Source: a virus
Strand: one strand, 5' to 3'
DNA: 44,424 nucleotides
Virus record (IMG/VR): IMGVR_UViG_3300036978_000028
Location: 1 to 44,424 of that record
The notes below the pieces were generated by a model. The model had not been told where the DNA came from, did not search any database, and saw only the letters and a list, made by a program, of their open reading frames with translations. Numbering within the stretch: position 1 is the first letter of the stretch; each line of letters starts with the position of its first letter. The position numbers were made by a program, and so were the translations under genes. Shown here one piece after another: positions 17,881 through 26,315 of this stretch.

Positions 17881-18542
17881 TATCTAAGGATATTTTGGCT
17901 GTCATCAGGACCATCAGTTGGAACTTGCATTGCCATAGTTAATTCTTTTATCACAAATTGCTCAACTTCAGAAAATAAATATTCTGGAATAGTCAATGGT
18001 TTATTTTGTTGACTTTCACAATCATCAGAAGTACATGTGTCTACATTACCATCAAAGATTGCTTCCATTCTTACCGCATCCCAATCAAGATTAGGAAAAT
18101 ACATGTAGCCATTTAGGTACCAGAAGTATAAGTTTTTATTGTACTTGAAGGTTGTAGTCTTTGTCATTGATGTCCAGGTGCCCGGTTCTGTTCTAAATAA
18201 TTCTATAGTACCATCAATTGAAGACACTGTACGGATAATAGGACCAAACATACCATTTAGGATGCTTGGAACTTTTTCTTTAGATCTTTTGAAATAACAT
18301 TCTGAGTATACACCAATGCAGCCAGCTTCTACCTTGTCTACATCAATCAATTCCAAATAGGGTAAGACTTGGAATATAGAACTCATTCTCATGAGCCTAA
18401 ACTGATTGTCTTCTCTTTTAATTAAAGTCTTAGCATATTTTAAAATAGCAAAGTATATTGTCCTATCAGTTAAGAATGGATCTTCCTTCACTGCTTTCAA
18501 AGCATTTCTGACTCTTGATATACTTTCACCAATTGTTGTCAT
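17880..18542 (-). CDS. Tail-neck/connector-like structural protein
   Basis: The product has 220 residues. The N-terminus (GESISRVRNALKAVKEDPFL followed by TDRTIYFAILKYAKTLIKRE) is helical, like head-completion or ring proteins. The centre is beta-rich (TKTTTFKYNKNLYFWYLNGY followed by MYFPNLDWDAVRMEAIF). A helix near the C-terminus carries PEYLFSEVEQFVIKELTMAM. The order helix, beta core, C-terminal helix with EYL...VI.EL is seen in connector proteins of tailed phages. Its start overlaps the previous stop by four bases and its stop overlaps the next start by one base, so translation is probably coupled. A ring or adaptor protein at the portal-tail junction is the best inference. Confidence 0.6.
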   Translation of the reverse strand: MTTIGESISRVRNALKAVKEDPFLTDRTIYFAILKYAKTLIKREDNQFRLMRMSSIFQVLPYLELIDVDKVEAGCIGVYSECYFKRSKEKVPSILNGMFGPIIRTVSSIDGTIELFRTEPGTWTSMTKTTTFKYNKNLYFWYLNGYMYFPNLDWDAVRMEAIFDGNVDTCTSDDCESQQNKPLTIPEYLFSEVEQFVIKELTMAMQVPTDGPDDSQNILR

Positions 18543-19120
18543 AGGTCAAATTCATTATATGTTTCCAGAGCTTTATTTTGCAACTTGATAGCAAAATCTT
18601 TTCTGACAATTTTTTGGTATGTAAGTCTTATCTTAGTGTTGGGTTCTACTGGTGCATACATATTCCAGTTCTCCGGATATGTTTTTGCTACAGTTCTTTT
18701 AAACTCTCTACATGCTACAAAACTCCAATACTCTTTATTCTTCATTTTAATCCTTGGAGCATGGTTAGTATAAAATATCTTGGCAAGCTTTCCGTCTGTT
18801 GCCCAATTGTTATTACTAACTGTTACTCCATATATGTGGGATTTAGCAAAGTCTATATTCCTCTTCTTACTTTGCTGACATGTCCCAATAAAAAGCCAAC
18901 CTATAGATTCCGGTAATTGAACTCCATCTCTGGTGTCTATTACTGTTTGAAATACTGTTCTGTTAAATGTTTTTGCTATACTTCTCAGAACGTCTGTATC
19001 TACATCTTTAAACTTAGGATGCTTCTTTCTAAAGGATCTAAAAAATTCTTTAGTTAGAAGATTATGAACTTCAGGTCTAAACCTAGGAGCTGTAACATCC
19101 GGTCTTTTTATTTGCTTCAT
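18539..19120 (-). CDS. Conserved phage structural-block protein, unknown function
   Basis: I prefer the ATG at 19118-19120 (product begins MKQIKRPDVTAPRFRPEVHN, 193 residues). A longer frame from 19159 would add 13 hydrophobic residues and take up the likely leader after the terminator. The protein is basic. It contains RDGVQLPESIGWLFIGTCQQ in the middle and a later basic part with WSFVACREFKRTVAKTYPEN. The pattern of RDG.LPE.IG.LFIGTC followed by a W.F..CR.FKR segment looks like a family I associate with Bacteroidota phage head-tail genes, but its function is not known to me. It is the first gene after the terminator at 19171-19200, so it may head its own transcript with the neck and tail genes. 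Confidence 0.65.
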   Translation of the reverse strand: MKQIKRPDVTAPRFRPEVHNLLTKEFFRSFRKKHPKFKDVDTDVLRSIAKTFNRTVFQTVIDTRDGVQLPESIGWLFIGTCQQSKKRNIDFAKSHIYGVTVSNNNWATDGKLAKIFYTNHAPRIKMKNKEYWSFVACREFKRTVAKTYPENWNMYAPVEPNTKIRLTYQKIVRKDFAIKLQNKALETYNEFDL

Positions 19121-19156
19121 ACTATATAATAATATACTAAAAATAAATGATTCAAG

Positions 19157-19164
19157 CAAATATA
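19157..19164 (-). promoter_or_regulatory. Candidate Bacteroidota -7 box
   Basis: On the minus strand this reads TATATTTG, an exact match to the Bacteroidota -7 consensus TAnnTTTG. It lies 36 bases upstream of the preferred start at 19120 and just beyond the terminator at 19171-19200, which is where a promoter for the neck and tail genes would be needed. No -33 TTG was found at the usual spacing, because that position falls inside the terminator stem. A phage-specific recognition rule is possible. Confidence 0.35.
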
Positions 19165-19170
19165 AGCATA

Positions 19171-19200
19171 AAACAAAACCCCCGCTAGTGCGAGGGCTTT
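19171..19200 (-). terminator. Rho-independent terminator after tail-appendage genes
   Basis: Read on the minus strand, CCCTCGC, loop ACTA and GCGGGGG form a seven-pair GC-rich stem with one U-G wobble, followed by TTTTGTTTT. It lies in the gap downstream of the 170-residue gene and upstream of the 193-residue gene, and marks a transcript boundary. Confidence 0.85.
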
Positions 19201-19238
19201 GCCGTTGTTGTCACAGAAACCAACAAACTGTAACTTCT

Positions 19239-19751
19239 TTAATTATATACTCTGATTTCTAACGCACTGCCGCTAAGAACATTATTTGAATAAACTCCAC
19301 TTATGGATGTTTGTATTGCCCTAGCACTATTATTTCCTCCTCCAGAACTTGCAATAACAGCATGTGAATTCGTATCAGGACTTGTACCAATAAATGCAAA
19401 AGTTTTACCTTCAATAAATAATCCTGCACTAACAGCACTATAAAGCCCCACCCCATTATATTCAAAAGAAATAGTACCTATTGTATTTTGTAAAACAGTA
19501 ACAGTAGGAGGATTGGTTCCAGATTGAGTAATTATAGCCGTGTATACTCTATAAGCTGGTGCAATTTCATCTATAGCTTCTTCAACTGTAATGCCTGATG
19601 TAAGTACATCTCCTGTATATATAACACACTGTGCATTAAATACCTCAGAACATGGTTCAGGACTTGGACATCCTTCTGGAGTTGGACACGGTGCAGGACT
19701 TGTTAAGAAAGTATCTTCACACCCACATTTTTGACATTTATTTGTTGCCAT
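19239..19751 (-). CDS. Small tail-appendage protein with Cys-rich docking module
   Basis: The product has 170 residues. The N-terminus MATNKCQKCGC followed by a Pro/Cys-rich run (PAPCPTPEGCPSPEPC) leads into the segment FNAQCVIYTGDVLTSGITVE. A similar CVIWQG segment occurs at the N-terminus of the adjacent 468-residue protein, suggesting both use the same docking module. The C-terminal half is beta-rich and Gly/Ser/Thr-rich, as expected for a trimeric fibre tip or jelly-roll head. It is the last gene before the terminator and lies 6 bases after its upstream neighbour. Likely a minor tail spike or receptor-binding accessory. No catalytic motif was seen. Confidence 0.65.
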   Translation of the reverse strand: MATNKCQKCGCEDTFLTSPAPCPTPEGCPSPEPCSEVFNAQCVIYTGDVLTSGITVEEAIDEIAPAYRVYTAIITQSGTNPPTVTVLQNTIGTISFEYNGVGLYSAVSAGLFIEGKTFAFIGTSPDTNSHAVIASSGGGNNSARAIQTSISGVYSNNVLSGSALEIRVYN

Positions 19752-19757
19752 AGTATA

Positions 19758-21164
19758 TTAGTTTACTCTTTGGATTGACATTTGAACAACATCCCCCGCA
19801 AAGGTTGTATAGTTATAATTGGTAAGATTAATTACTTTAAGGCATAATTGTTGTCCCGCAGTTAATCTAGTTGTTAAGGCTCCAGTAATATCTATGTGTT
19901 TCATAGTTACTACAGGAGTTGCATTGTTTACACAATAAAAGTTACAACCTGTTGGACTCATAATACCTGCAGTAAACATTCCTGGAACTGCTGCATCATA
20001 CCAACCGGTTCCAGCATCTCTTGTATAGTGTGTCCAAAAACTTAATGTATAAACTCCTGTTGTAGGAACAGTAAATATACCAGTAGTTGAATCATAGTCT
20101 GTTGGACTAAATCCATTGTATTGAATATTGGTCATTATTTGAATTGACCCGTCACATAATCTACCTGTATTTAATCCTGGAGTTGTTCTGTTTAAGTTAG
20201 CAGGAGGGGCAAGTGATACTGAGAAACTTGGTTTTTCTACATATGCAACTTGGTAATTAGTGTTTAAACCAACTGTAGTTGTAGTTACTGCAATACCATT
20301 ACCTGCAGTAACTGAAGATGTTGGAGTTGCTAATGAAGAAAAAGCATTATAAACATCACAGATAGAAATCCAGATATTATTTATAGCATCAGCTACTGTA
20401 TTTAAGTCTGAGTTAATAACCCATGATCCTGCATAGTATGTTTGAAAAGTTAGTCCTACTCCACCACCTACTAATGAAGCAAGTGCAATATCTGTATCCT
20501 CAATACACTGTGATAATACAGCCGTAGAAATATCTGCCGGAAGACCTGTTACATCAAGCAATGAGCAATAACCATTTACGTTATTCATTAATGCATCAAG
20601 TACTACATCAATTGCGTAAGAACCTGGTGTCAATAAACAACTTACAGAAATGCTTGGTAATGTAAAACTTGGCGGAGGAGTATTTTCTAATACAGATACT
20701 CTAATGTCAAGAGAATTAATTTGACTTTGTAAAGCAGAAATTTCAGCTACTAAAGAACAAATTCTATTACCAATCATTAATACATAATCTACTAATTGCA
20801 TAGTAGTTGTAGTTCCTTCTACAAAACAAGGTGCTACACTAACAAGACAATCTGGACATGCTGCAGTTGTTCTAGTTGGGTCAACTGTAATTCCTTGAGC
20901 TTCACAAATCTGATTAATTAAAAATTGAATCAAAGCTTGAAAATCTGCAGGAGGACATGCTGTAGATGCAAAGCAACTTAAATCATAGTTGCTTACATTT
21001 AATTGATCTATAATTGTACATAGTTCTGTAGCCAATTGAAATACAACATCTGATACTGTATCTCCAGTACACAATTTAATACATGGAATAGCTGGACCTT
21101 GCCAAATAACACAGTTACTTGATATTGGACTACATGGACTATTATCTAAATTCAGTGGCTTCAT
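19758..21164 (-). CDS. Tail fibre/receptor-binding protein with C1q-like C-terminus
   Basis: The product has 468 residues. Residues about 1-50 form a Cys-rich module (SSNCVIWQGPAIPCIKLCTG, then DTVSDVVFQLATELC) of a type I recognise from Bacteroidota phage tail proteins. A central helical segment with LVAEISALQSQINSLDIRVS is a short coiled coil suited to trimerisation. The last 145 or so residues resemble a C1q/TNF-like jelly roll: DYDSTTGIFTVPTTGVYTLS followed by FW, later TAGQQLCLKVINLT and a final VVQMSIQRV strand. C1q-like heads in phages bind surface glycans or proteins. It lies among Cys-rich tail-appendage genes. I am fairly sure of the layout but not of the receptor. Confidence 0.75.
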   Translation of the reverse strand: MKPLNLDNSPCSPISSNCVIWQGPAIPCIKLCTGDTVSDVVFQLATELCTIIDQLNVSNYDLSCFASTACPPADFQALIQFLINQICEAQGITVDPTRTTAACPDCLVSVAPCFVEGTTTTMQLVDYVLMIGNRICSLVAEISALQSQINSLDIRVSVLENTPPPSFTLPSISVSCLLTPGSYAIDVVLDALMNNVNGYCSLLDVTGLPADISTAVLSQCIEDTDIALASLVGGGVGLTFQTYYAGSWVINSDLNTVADAINNIWISICDVYNAFSSLATPTSSVTAGNGIAVTTTTVGLNTNYQVAYVEKPSFSVSLAPPANLNRTTPGLNTGRLCDGSIQIMTNIQYNGFSPTDYDSTTGIFTVPTTGVYTLSFWTHYTRDAGTGWYDAAVPGMFTAGIMSPTGCNFYCVNNATPVVTMKHIDITGALTTRLTAGQQLCLKVINLTNYNYTTFAGDVVQMSIQRVN

Positions 21165-21183
21165 ATCTATAATATAAGAAAAA

Positions 21184-23565
21184 TTAATTAGAATTACAAG
21201 TTTTTAACGTAGTTCCACAGTCACATCCACATGAACTTGGAGGGCATCCACAACTTGTTTCTACACATATATAATTAGGATCTACTAAAGCAGCAAGATC
21301 TATTAGTTCTTTTTTGATTAACCATTTATCAGTAGGTTCATCACAACAGTTGCTTATACCATATCTACCTTTAAGAACTGACTTGTATAATATCTCTGAT
21401 GACTTACAAGTAATCTTATCCCATTTCTCTGCACTACATGAAGGAGTATTGTATCCGGGTCTAACTGCTCTTACAGGATAAACTGGTGCAGGACAAACTC
21501 CATCAATACAGTTACCATAGTATTCAATATACCCTTTTGTTTGTGCAAGATTACTCCAAGAAATTAAACAAACTTTATCTGATGTTTCTCCTGGTTGTAA
21601 TGTTGGAAGAGTAGTTGTTATACCTGAACAATTAATATATTGAAAAGCACGAGCAACAGTATCATCATTTCTAATCTTAGAACATACACAAGGTGCTGAT
21701 ATTAAACATGCCGTACAATCAGCATAAGTAGATTCAAATGAAACTATGTCTGCTGTAAAGTTATCTGGTAAGAATTCAATAGAAGTTACTTGCCAACAAG
21801 TATCACAATCCTTTAGTTTAATTACATCACCAACATATGCTGAAAGATTAGTGAATGTATACACATCAGATTCAATACCTAAACAATCTTCTAGTTTGTA
21901 ATAGCTTCTTAAACAATCTGTACAATTGTCATAAGTAGTTAAGATTGTAATAGGAGATTCTACCGGTGGTACAAAATCAATTTGAGTAACTGTAAAACAT
22001 GTGTTTCCACAATCAAGTAGTACAGACAATCCTACTACACCAGAATAATCATCTGATGAATATAGAACTAATGATGGATTTTCACAATTAGTAAATTGAT
22101 ATGCTATGACAGGTAAACACTCTTGGCATGTTTCAAATGCTGTAAGTACAGTTACTGGAACAAAGCACTCACAATCACCTGTATTATTTAATATTGTCCA
22201 ACATCCTTCATAACCATTTAATGTTACTACACTTGTAGTAAGAAGATATTGTTCTAGTGATTGAGTATTAGAATAAATTATTTCCTCTGTCTCACAGTTC
22301 TCAAGTGTATAACATAACCGTGGACATTCATCATTTACACAATTTCCATTAATTGTTACAACAATTCCTTCACTTACTGTAGGATAGATATAAGAACAAA
22401 ACTTAAGTGGAGAATATTCAGTAACTAAGTTATATGTACTATTTACATAAGTAATTTCTCCTTCTCCTATTGCCTCATAACACTTTGATTGACAAGGTGT
22501 TGTAGTATCTTCAAATGCAATAGTGTCTACAGCATTTTCACATTCACCAGTATTTTCTATAACTAACCAAGGACCAGTAATGTCTCCGTCAAATTCAGTA
22601 ATAGTAATCCAAGTATTTATATAAGCAGATAAATCTACTGTGGTATTAAAAGACTCTCCGTCACAGTTATATAATGTATAACATGGAAGGGGGTAACAAC
22701 TTGGACATGAACTAATAAAGTCATCACATTCTATACTAAAAATTGATATAGTACTAAAGGTTACTGTTTCAATATATACAGGAGGATTTGGTAAAGCATT
22801 ATATGCTGCCATATCTGGAACAAAATAATCTCCTACATTACCTATATTAATTGCATAACAAATATTGTCTAACCCATCTACAGGAGTTCCTAAGTATTCT
22901 CTTATACCGTAGTATGCAGCAGCATCATTTCCTCTGAAATAAATAATAGGTCCACCGCAACAAGGTTTGAATGCTAAGTATTGTAAACTTAAATCACATG
23001 CAGGACAATCCCCATCTGCTTGAGCTTCTGCACAAGATTTTGAACTGATATCAAAATCAGTACAATCAGGGCCATTTTCATATGAACCTTCTAGTAGTCC
23101 TGTAAAGTTGTAACAATCTCCAGATGAAAATACAAATCCACTTTCTGTAGAATAACCATCTCCTGTATATACCCAGGTACCATCTAATACTAAACAAGCT
23201 GTTATGTTAATATTTAGATTAACAATTACACTTGCATCACAACAGTTGTATACTGAATATGCTGGAGGAATAGCTGGCCCTTCACAAGATAAACAATCTG
23301 ATGATCTACAATCATTTGCAAAAGATATTGTAATATCAGCTTCATTAAATGCTGTAGGAAGTGAAGCAAAGGTTGTACCTAAATAAGTAACCTCATAACA
23401 ATACCCAGCATAAAACCACATACCTGTAGTTCCTTCTTGAAATGTAATACCATTAAATACATATACACCGTTGCTTATAAGTCCGCTTCCTGGAATTAAA
23501 AACTGTCCCTGTGTTGTGCTTTGATCACAACAACTAGTAATTAAATAATACGGTGTACTTGGCAT
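21184..23565 (-). CDS. Cys-rich repeat tail-appendage protein
   Basis: The product has 793 residues with an unusually high Cys content. Divergent units of about 55-90 residues begin with a Y-x-L-x-x-C pattern: CYTLYNCDGE, CYTLENCETE, YQFTNCENPS, YYKLEDCLGI. They commonly contain a C..CW.V strand and end with C..C (TYDNCTDCL, TYADCTACL). The C-terminus is also Cys-rich (VETSCGCPPSSCGCDCGTTL). No signal peptide is present, so disulfides would form only after release, or the Cys pairs may bind metal. It lies between a small Cys-rich protein and a C1q-like fibre. An elongated repeat fibre or adhesin is the most likely role. No enzyme motif was found. Confidence 0.7.
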   Translation of the reverse strand: MPSTPYYLITSCCDQSTTQGQFLIPGSGLISNGVYVFNGITFQEGTTGMWFYAGYCYEVTYLGTTFASLPTAFNEADITISFANDCRSSDCLSCEGPAIPPAYSVYNCCDASVIVNLNINITACLVLDGTWVYTGDGYSTESGFVFSSGDCYNFTGLLEGSYENGPDCTDFDISSKSCAEAQADGDCPACDLSLQYLAFKPCCGGPIIYFRGNDAAAYYGIREYLGTPVDGLDNICYAINIGNVGDYFVPDMAAYNALPNPPVYIETVTFSTISIFSIECDDFISSCPSCYPLPCYTLYNCDGESFNTTVDLSAYINTWITITEFDGDITGPWLVIENTGECENAVDTIAFEDTTTPCQSKCYEAIGEGEITYVNSTYNLVTEYSPLKFCSYIYPTVSEGIVVTINGNCVNDECPRLCYTLENCETEEIIYSNTQSLEQYLLTTSVVTLNGYEGCWTILNNTGDCECFVPVTVLTAFETCQECLPVIAYQFTNCENPSLVLYSSDDYSGVVGLSVLLDCGNTCFTVTQIDFVPPVESPITILTTYDNCTDCLRSYYKLEDCLGIESDVYTFTNLSAYVGDVIKLKDCDTCWQVTSIEFLPDNFTADIVSFESTYADCTACLISAPCVCSKIRNDDTVARAFQYINCSGITTTLPTLQPGETSDKVCLISWSNLAQTKGYIEYYGNCIDGVCPAPVYPVRAVRPGYNTPSCSAEKWDKITCKSSEILYKSVLKGRYGISNCCDEPTDKWLIKKELIDLAALVDPNYICVETSCGCPPSSCGCDCGTTLKTCNSN
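21700..22690 (-). repeat. Divergent protein-level repeat array in the Cys-rich fibre
   Basis: At least four units starting Y-x-L-x-x-C or Y-x-F-x-x-C and ending C-x-x-C follow each other within the 793-residue protein. Conservation is visible in the protein (Tyr, Trp and Cys positions) rather than in the bases, so the duplications are old. The units probably form stacked beta modules. Confidence 0.6.
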
Positions 23566-23568
23566 GGT

Positions 23569-23775
23569 TTAATTTGTTTTATATCTATTTGCTCCCCATT
23601 GGTTCAATGGAGACCTTACTATTTCTACTGTTGTATCTACTGTTGGTGCTGCAGCTAGTTTAGCATTTAATTCTGATACACAGTTAGAACATGCTGATGC
23701 TCCGTTTGTTGCTGTTCTTTTTTGACATCCGCAAGACATTCTTGTCCCACAGTTTTGACATGTTGATCCTGCCAT
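23569..23775 (-). CDS. Small Cys-rich zinc-ribbon-like protein
   Basis: The product has 68 residues. Cys residues are spaced as CQNCG, then MSCGCQKR, then SACSNC, which suits a small zinc-binding fold. The tail is simple and ends QWGANRYKTN. I recognise similar small Cys proteins beside tail genes of Bacteroidota phages, but their function is not known to me. It starts 21 bases after the 186-residue gene and ends 3 bases before the Cys-rich fibre. Its leader contains AAACCAAC. It could be a virion zinc protein or a chaperone for the neighbouring Cys-rich fibres. Confidence 0.65.
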   Translation of the reverse strand: MAGSTCQNCGTRMSCGCQKRTATNGASACSNCVSELNAKLAAAPTVDTTVEIVRSPLNQWGANRYKTN

Positions 23776-23780
23776 AATTA

Positions 23781-23787
23781 GTTGGTT
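23781..23787 (-). promoter_or_regulatory. AACCAAC leader motif before the zinc-ribbon-like gene
   Basis: On the minus strand the leader reads AAAAACCAACTAATT directly before ATG. The same AACCAAC heptamer lies upstream of three other genes (30867, 33861 and 41954). No Shine-Dalgarno sequence is visible, so this A/C-rich element may aid translation initiation. Confidence 0.4.
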
Positions 23788-23796
23788 TTTAATTAA

Positions 23797-24357
23797 TTAA
23801 CAATGTGTGCAATCCATTTTCTTAAGTAGCTTTAAAGCATAGTTGTATAAGCTCATACCTTTCTGTGGCTCATGACAAGTTTCTACTTTAGCTACCGCAG
23901 CTTGAAGATACATATTAATTAATCTTAGTTCTTCAAGTCTTTGTTTGATTTTAAATGGAGGATCACATGCAGCCGCATCAACATCACAAAGAATCTTATT
24001 ATAGAGATTTAATGCTTGACTAATTCTCATGTGATTATATTTCACATATACAGATGCATTTGGAGATACACTGTATTTAATAATGTATATACCGTCTGGA
24101 ATGTTTGTATACTGAGTTCCACATCCAGAGGTTTGTAGTTGCAAATCACAAGCAGTTAAAGTTATGTGCCCATAAGTTACAAAGTTACTCATAGCAGTTC
24201 CTGTAATTTGTGTAGCATATCCAAAACCTGGAACAGTTACATCTAATGTAGGACATGTTACTAGAATTGAAGATGTGTATACGCTTGTATCAAATATCTT
24301 TAAGATACAAGAGTTCATAACTGTTGGAACCTCTAAACTTAATACGTGATTAGCCAT
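23797..24357 (-). CDS. Tail-block protein with beta N-terminus and helical Cys C-terminus
   Basis: The product has 186 residues. The N-terminal two-thirds is beta-rich and ends with IPDGIYIIKYSVSPNASVYV. The last third is helical (KQRLEELRLINMYLQAAVAK followed by VETCHEPQKGMSLYNYALKL), with a final Cys pair (MDCTHC). The DGIY.IKYSVSP and KGM.LYNYALKLL segments look like a conserved Bacteroidota phage family. A fixed structural or adaptor role next to the tail appendages is likely, but no precise function is known to me. It is the first gene after the strong terminator at 24374-24406; its A-rich leader directly adjoins the terminator, leaving little room for a separate promoter. Confidence 0.65.
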   Translation of the reverse strand: MANHVLSLEVPTVMNSCILKIFDTSVYTSSILVTCPTLDVTVPGFGYATQITGTAMSNFVTYGHITLTACDLQLQTSGCGTQYTNIPDGIYIIKYSVSPNASVYVKYNHMRISQALNLYNKILCDVDAAACDPPFKIKQRLEELRLINMYLQAAVAKVETCHEPQKGMSLYNYALKLLKKMDCTHC

Positions 24358-24369
24358 AATTTTTTTTAT

Positions 24370-24406
24370 AAAAAAAGGGGAGGAGTTTGAAACTCAGCTC
24401 CCCTTT
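24370..24406 (-). terminator. Strong Rho-independent terminator after the 608-residue structural gene
   Basis: On the minus strand, AAAGGGGAG pairs with CTCCCCTTT, and an inner GAGTT/AACTC stem is separated by a two-base bulge. A run of T follows directly. It lies between the stop at 24426 and the next start at 24357. A stem this strong suggests the upstream gene is highly expressed. Confidence 0.9.
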
Positions 24407-24425
24407 CTAGTTAATGTTTAGTCTA

Positions 24426-26252
24426 TTATCTTGATACCGTAACCAATGGAGTACAGACAGTAACACATTCAAAAGTTTCAAGTTCTGAACAGTTGTTACC
24501 ACAAGCATCTAACCAGTTATTTACAAAGTTTGTAAACAACTCACCATTAGCACCATCATTAGGATTAACTGTTGTAGGTACAACAATTTCTAATAAGTAC
24601 TGATCATTATCAAATGTAGATGATGGGTTGTTGAAACGTGGTACATTATGTTGTAACATAAATGCATTGTAACGTGATGGAGAAGCTGCTGTACCTCTTG
24701 GAACTGCTGCAATAATATCTGTACCTTGAGTAATCTCACGGATACGGAAGTCACTTGACAAGAAGTTTTGACGGTAAGCTTCAGAAAGAACTAGGTCTCT
24801 CAAATATGTTTCACCATAACCAGAACCTTGACGGCCTTGACACTCAGTATTAACACAAATACCTGTAAACGTACATGGGTCACCATTTAAGTCTACTTCA
24901 GATGCGTACAATCTAACTGGCTCTACTTCATAGAAGTCAGATACTTGGAATGTACAATCACCAAATTTAGTATCTACGTAAGCACCGTTTAAGATTAAAC
25001 CTGCTGTGTAACCTGCTGCATATGGGAGTGCAACAAATTGATCAAGTGTACCACCTAATGTCCATCCTGCTGGAGCAGTTACAGTAGCACCAGCTGGGTA
25101 CCATAATTGTTTAGAAGCACCTCTTGTAGTTGCAACAACTGGAAGTACAAATGGGTTGATCAATGGAGAGTCAACAATTTGTTTAGCCCAATCAATCATT
25201 ACAATTCCTGCATCAACCGGAGTTGGAGCAATTGCACCTGCTGGACAACATCCTGTGTAAGCAGCAACTGTTAAGTATGCATTGTGATTTAAGAATCTCA
25301 AAGCTGGAGATCCTTTAACATCCAAACGTAAGTTGTATGTTTCACCACATAAAAATGTGTCAGCACAGTTAGCTACAGGAAGAGTAGTATTGGTAATTGT
25401 GAAAGAAGGAACAGTGTAAACACCTGCACCATCATAACCAATGATATAAGCTAAACCAGCAACAGATGCACCAGCAGTAGCATTTTGACTAATTGTGTAA
25501 GTACCTAATCCTGTTGCTGGATCAACTGCGTTGATTGCTTCAATGATTGTACCATTAGGAACACCAGTCATACCATAGATAGTTTGACCTACTTGTGGTA
25601 AAAGTGTATTTGCAGTAATTGCAGTTACATCAATAATGTTTGATCCATTTACAGTTGTAGCAGTAAATCCAGAGTAACCAGCATTTACAGTAGTTGCACC
25701 AGTTGCAAAACCAGTACCACCATTTGTAATTACAACATTAGTTACTACGTTACCAACAACAGTAATTGTACCTTCTGCACCGTAAGGAGCAGCAGCAAGT
25801 GGGTTAACAAGAAGTGGAACATCTGTGTAAACTCCATCAAGAAGGTTAGCACCAGCACCTGCAATAGCAATTGTAGTTCCAGAAGCATCATCAGTATAAG
25901 GAGTTACACCTACGTGGATGATGTTGTTTTGTGGAGCACAAGCAGTAGAGAAATAGAAACGGCTAACATACTTAGGATTGATCTCCTTAGATTTGTTTGT
26001 TTCTTTATAGCCTCCGTGGAAAGGACCAATTTTATCATTTTGATAAATTGAACCACCAGCTAATACTAATGGGCAACATTTGTTAGATGTTCCTGCAGTT
26101 GGTTGAACAACCCAAGATTTAGCATCAACAAAGCAGTATTGTCCTGATGTAGGAATGTTACCTGGAGTACCAAGCATACCACCCGCTAAACCGGTAAAGC
26201 CTGTGGCATTACCAATAAATACCTTTTTAAAGGCGTGATTAAAATAACTCAT
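24426..26252 (-). CDS. Abundant virion structural protein with inserted Gly-rich beta module
   Basis: The product has 608 residues. The ends look like one structural protein: an N-terminal FNHAFKKVFIGNATGFTG, then CCPLVLAGGSIYQNDKIGPF, and a C-terminal part with YLRDLVLSEAYRQNFLSSDF. Residues about 135-285 are a low-complexity beta insertion with ITNGGTGFATGATTVNAGYS, typical of surface-exposed Ig-like or decoration modules. Cys residues are frequent (CGNNCSELETFECVTVC at the C-terminus). It is preceded by an A-rich leader (AAAACAAAGACAAATG) and followed by a strong terminator, so it is probably abundant. It could be a tail tube, a neck protein or a capsid decoration. The podovirus-like context makes a tail tube less likely. 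Function is not certain. Confidence 0.7.
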   Translation of the reverse strand: MSYFNHAFKKVFIGNATGFTGLAGGMLGTPGNIPTSGQYCFVDAKSWVVQPTAGTSNKCCPLVLAGGSIYQNDKIGPFHGGYKETNKSKEINPKYVSRFYFSTACAPQNNIIHVGVTPYTDDASGTTIAIAGAGANLLDGVYTDVPLLVNPLAAAPYGAEGTITVVGNVVTNVVITNGGTGFATGATTVNAGYSGFTATTVNGSNIIDVTAITANTLLPQVGQTIYGMTGVPNGTIIEAINAVDPATGLGTYTISQNATAGASVAGLAYIIGYDGAGVYTVPSFTITNTTLPVANCADTFLCGETYNLRLDVKGSPALRFLNHNAYLTVAAYTGCCPAGAIAPTPVDAGIVMIDWAKQIVDSPLINPFVLPVVATTRGASKQLWYPAGATVTAPAGWTLGGTLDQFVALPYAAGYTAGLILNGAYVDTKFGDCTFQVSDFYEVEPVRLYASEVDLNGDPCTFTGICVNTECQGRQGSGYGETYLRDLVLSEAYRQNFLSSDFRIREITQGTDIIAAVPRGTAASPSRYNAFMLQHNVPRFNNPSSTFDNDQYLLEIVVPTTVNPNDGANGELFTNFVNNWLDACGNNCSELETFECVTVCTPLVTVSR

Positions 26253-26315
26253 TTGTCTTTGTTTTAATTAATAAATATATACTATAATATAGTAAAAGTT
26301 TTTGAAACAACAAAA

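Noticed and set aside
18539-19159. Longer start at 19159 with a hydrophobic N-terminus resembling a signal peptide
   Set aside because: The added residues overlap the expected leader and promoter region after the terminator; the internal ATG at 19120 has a cleaner A/T-rich leader.
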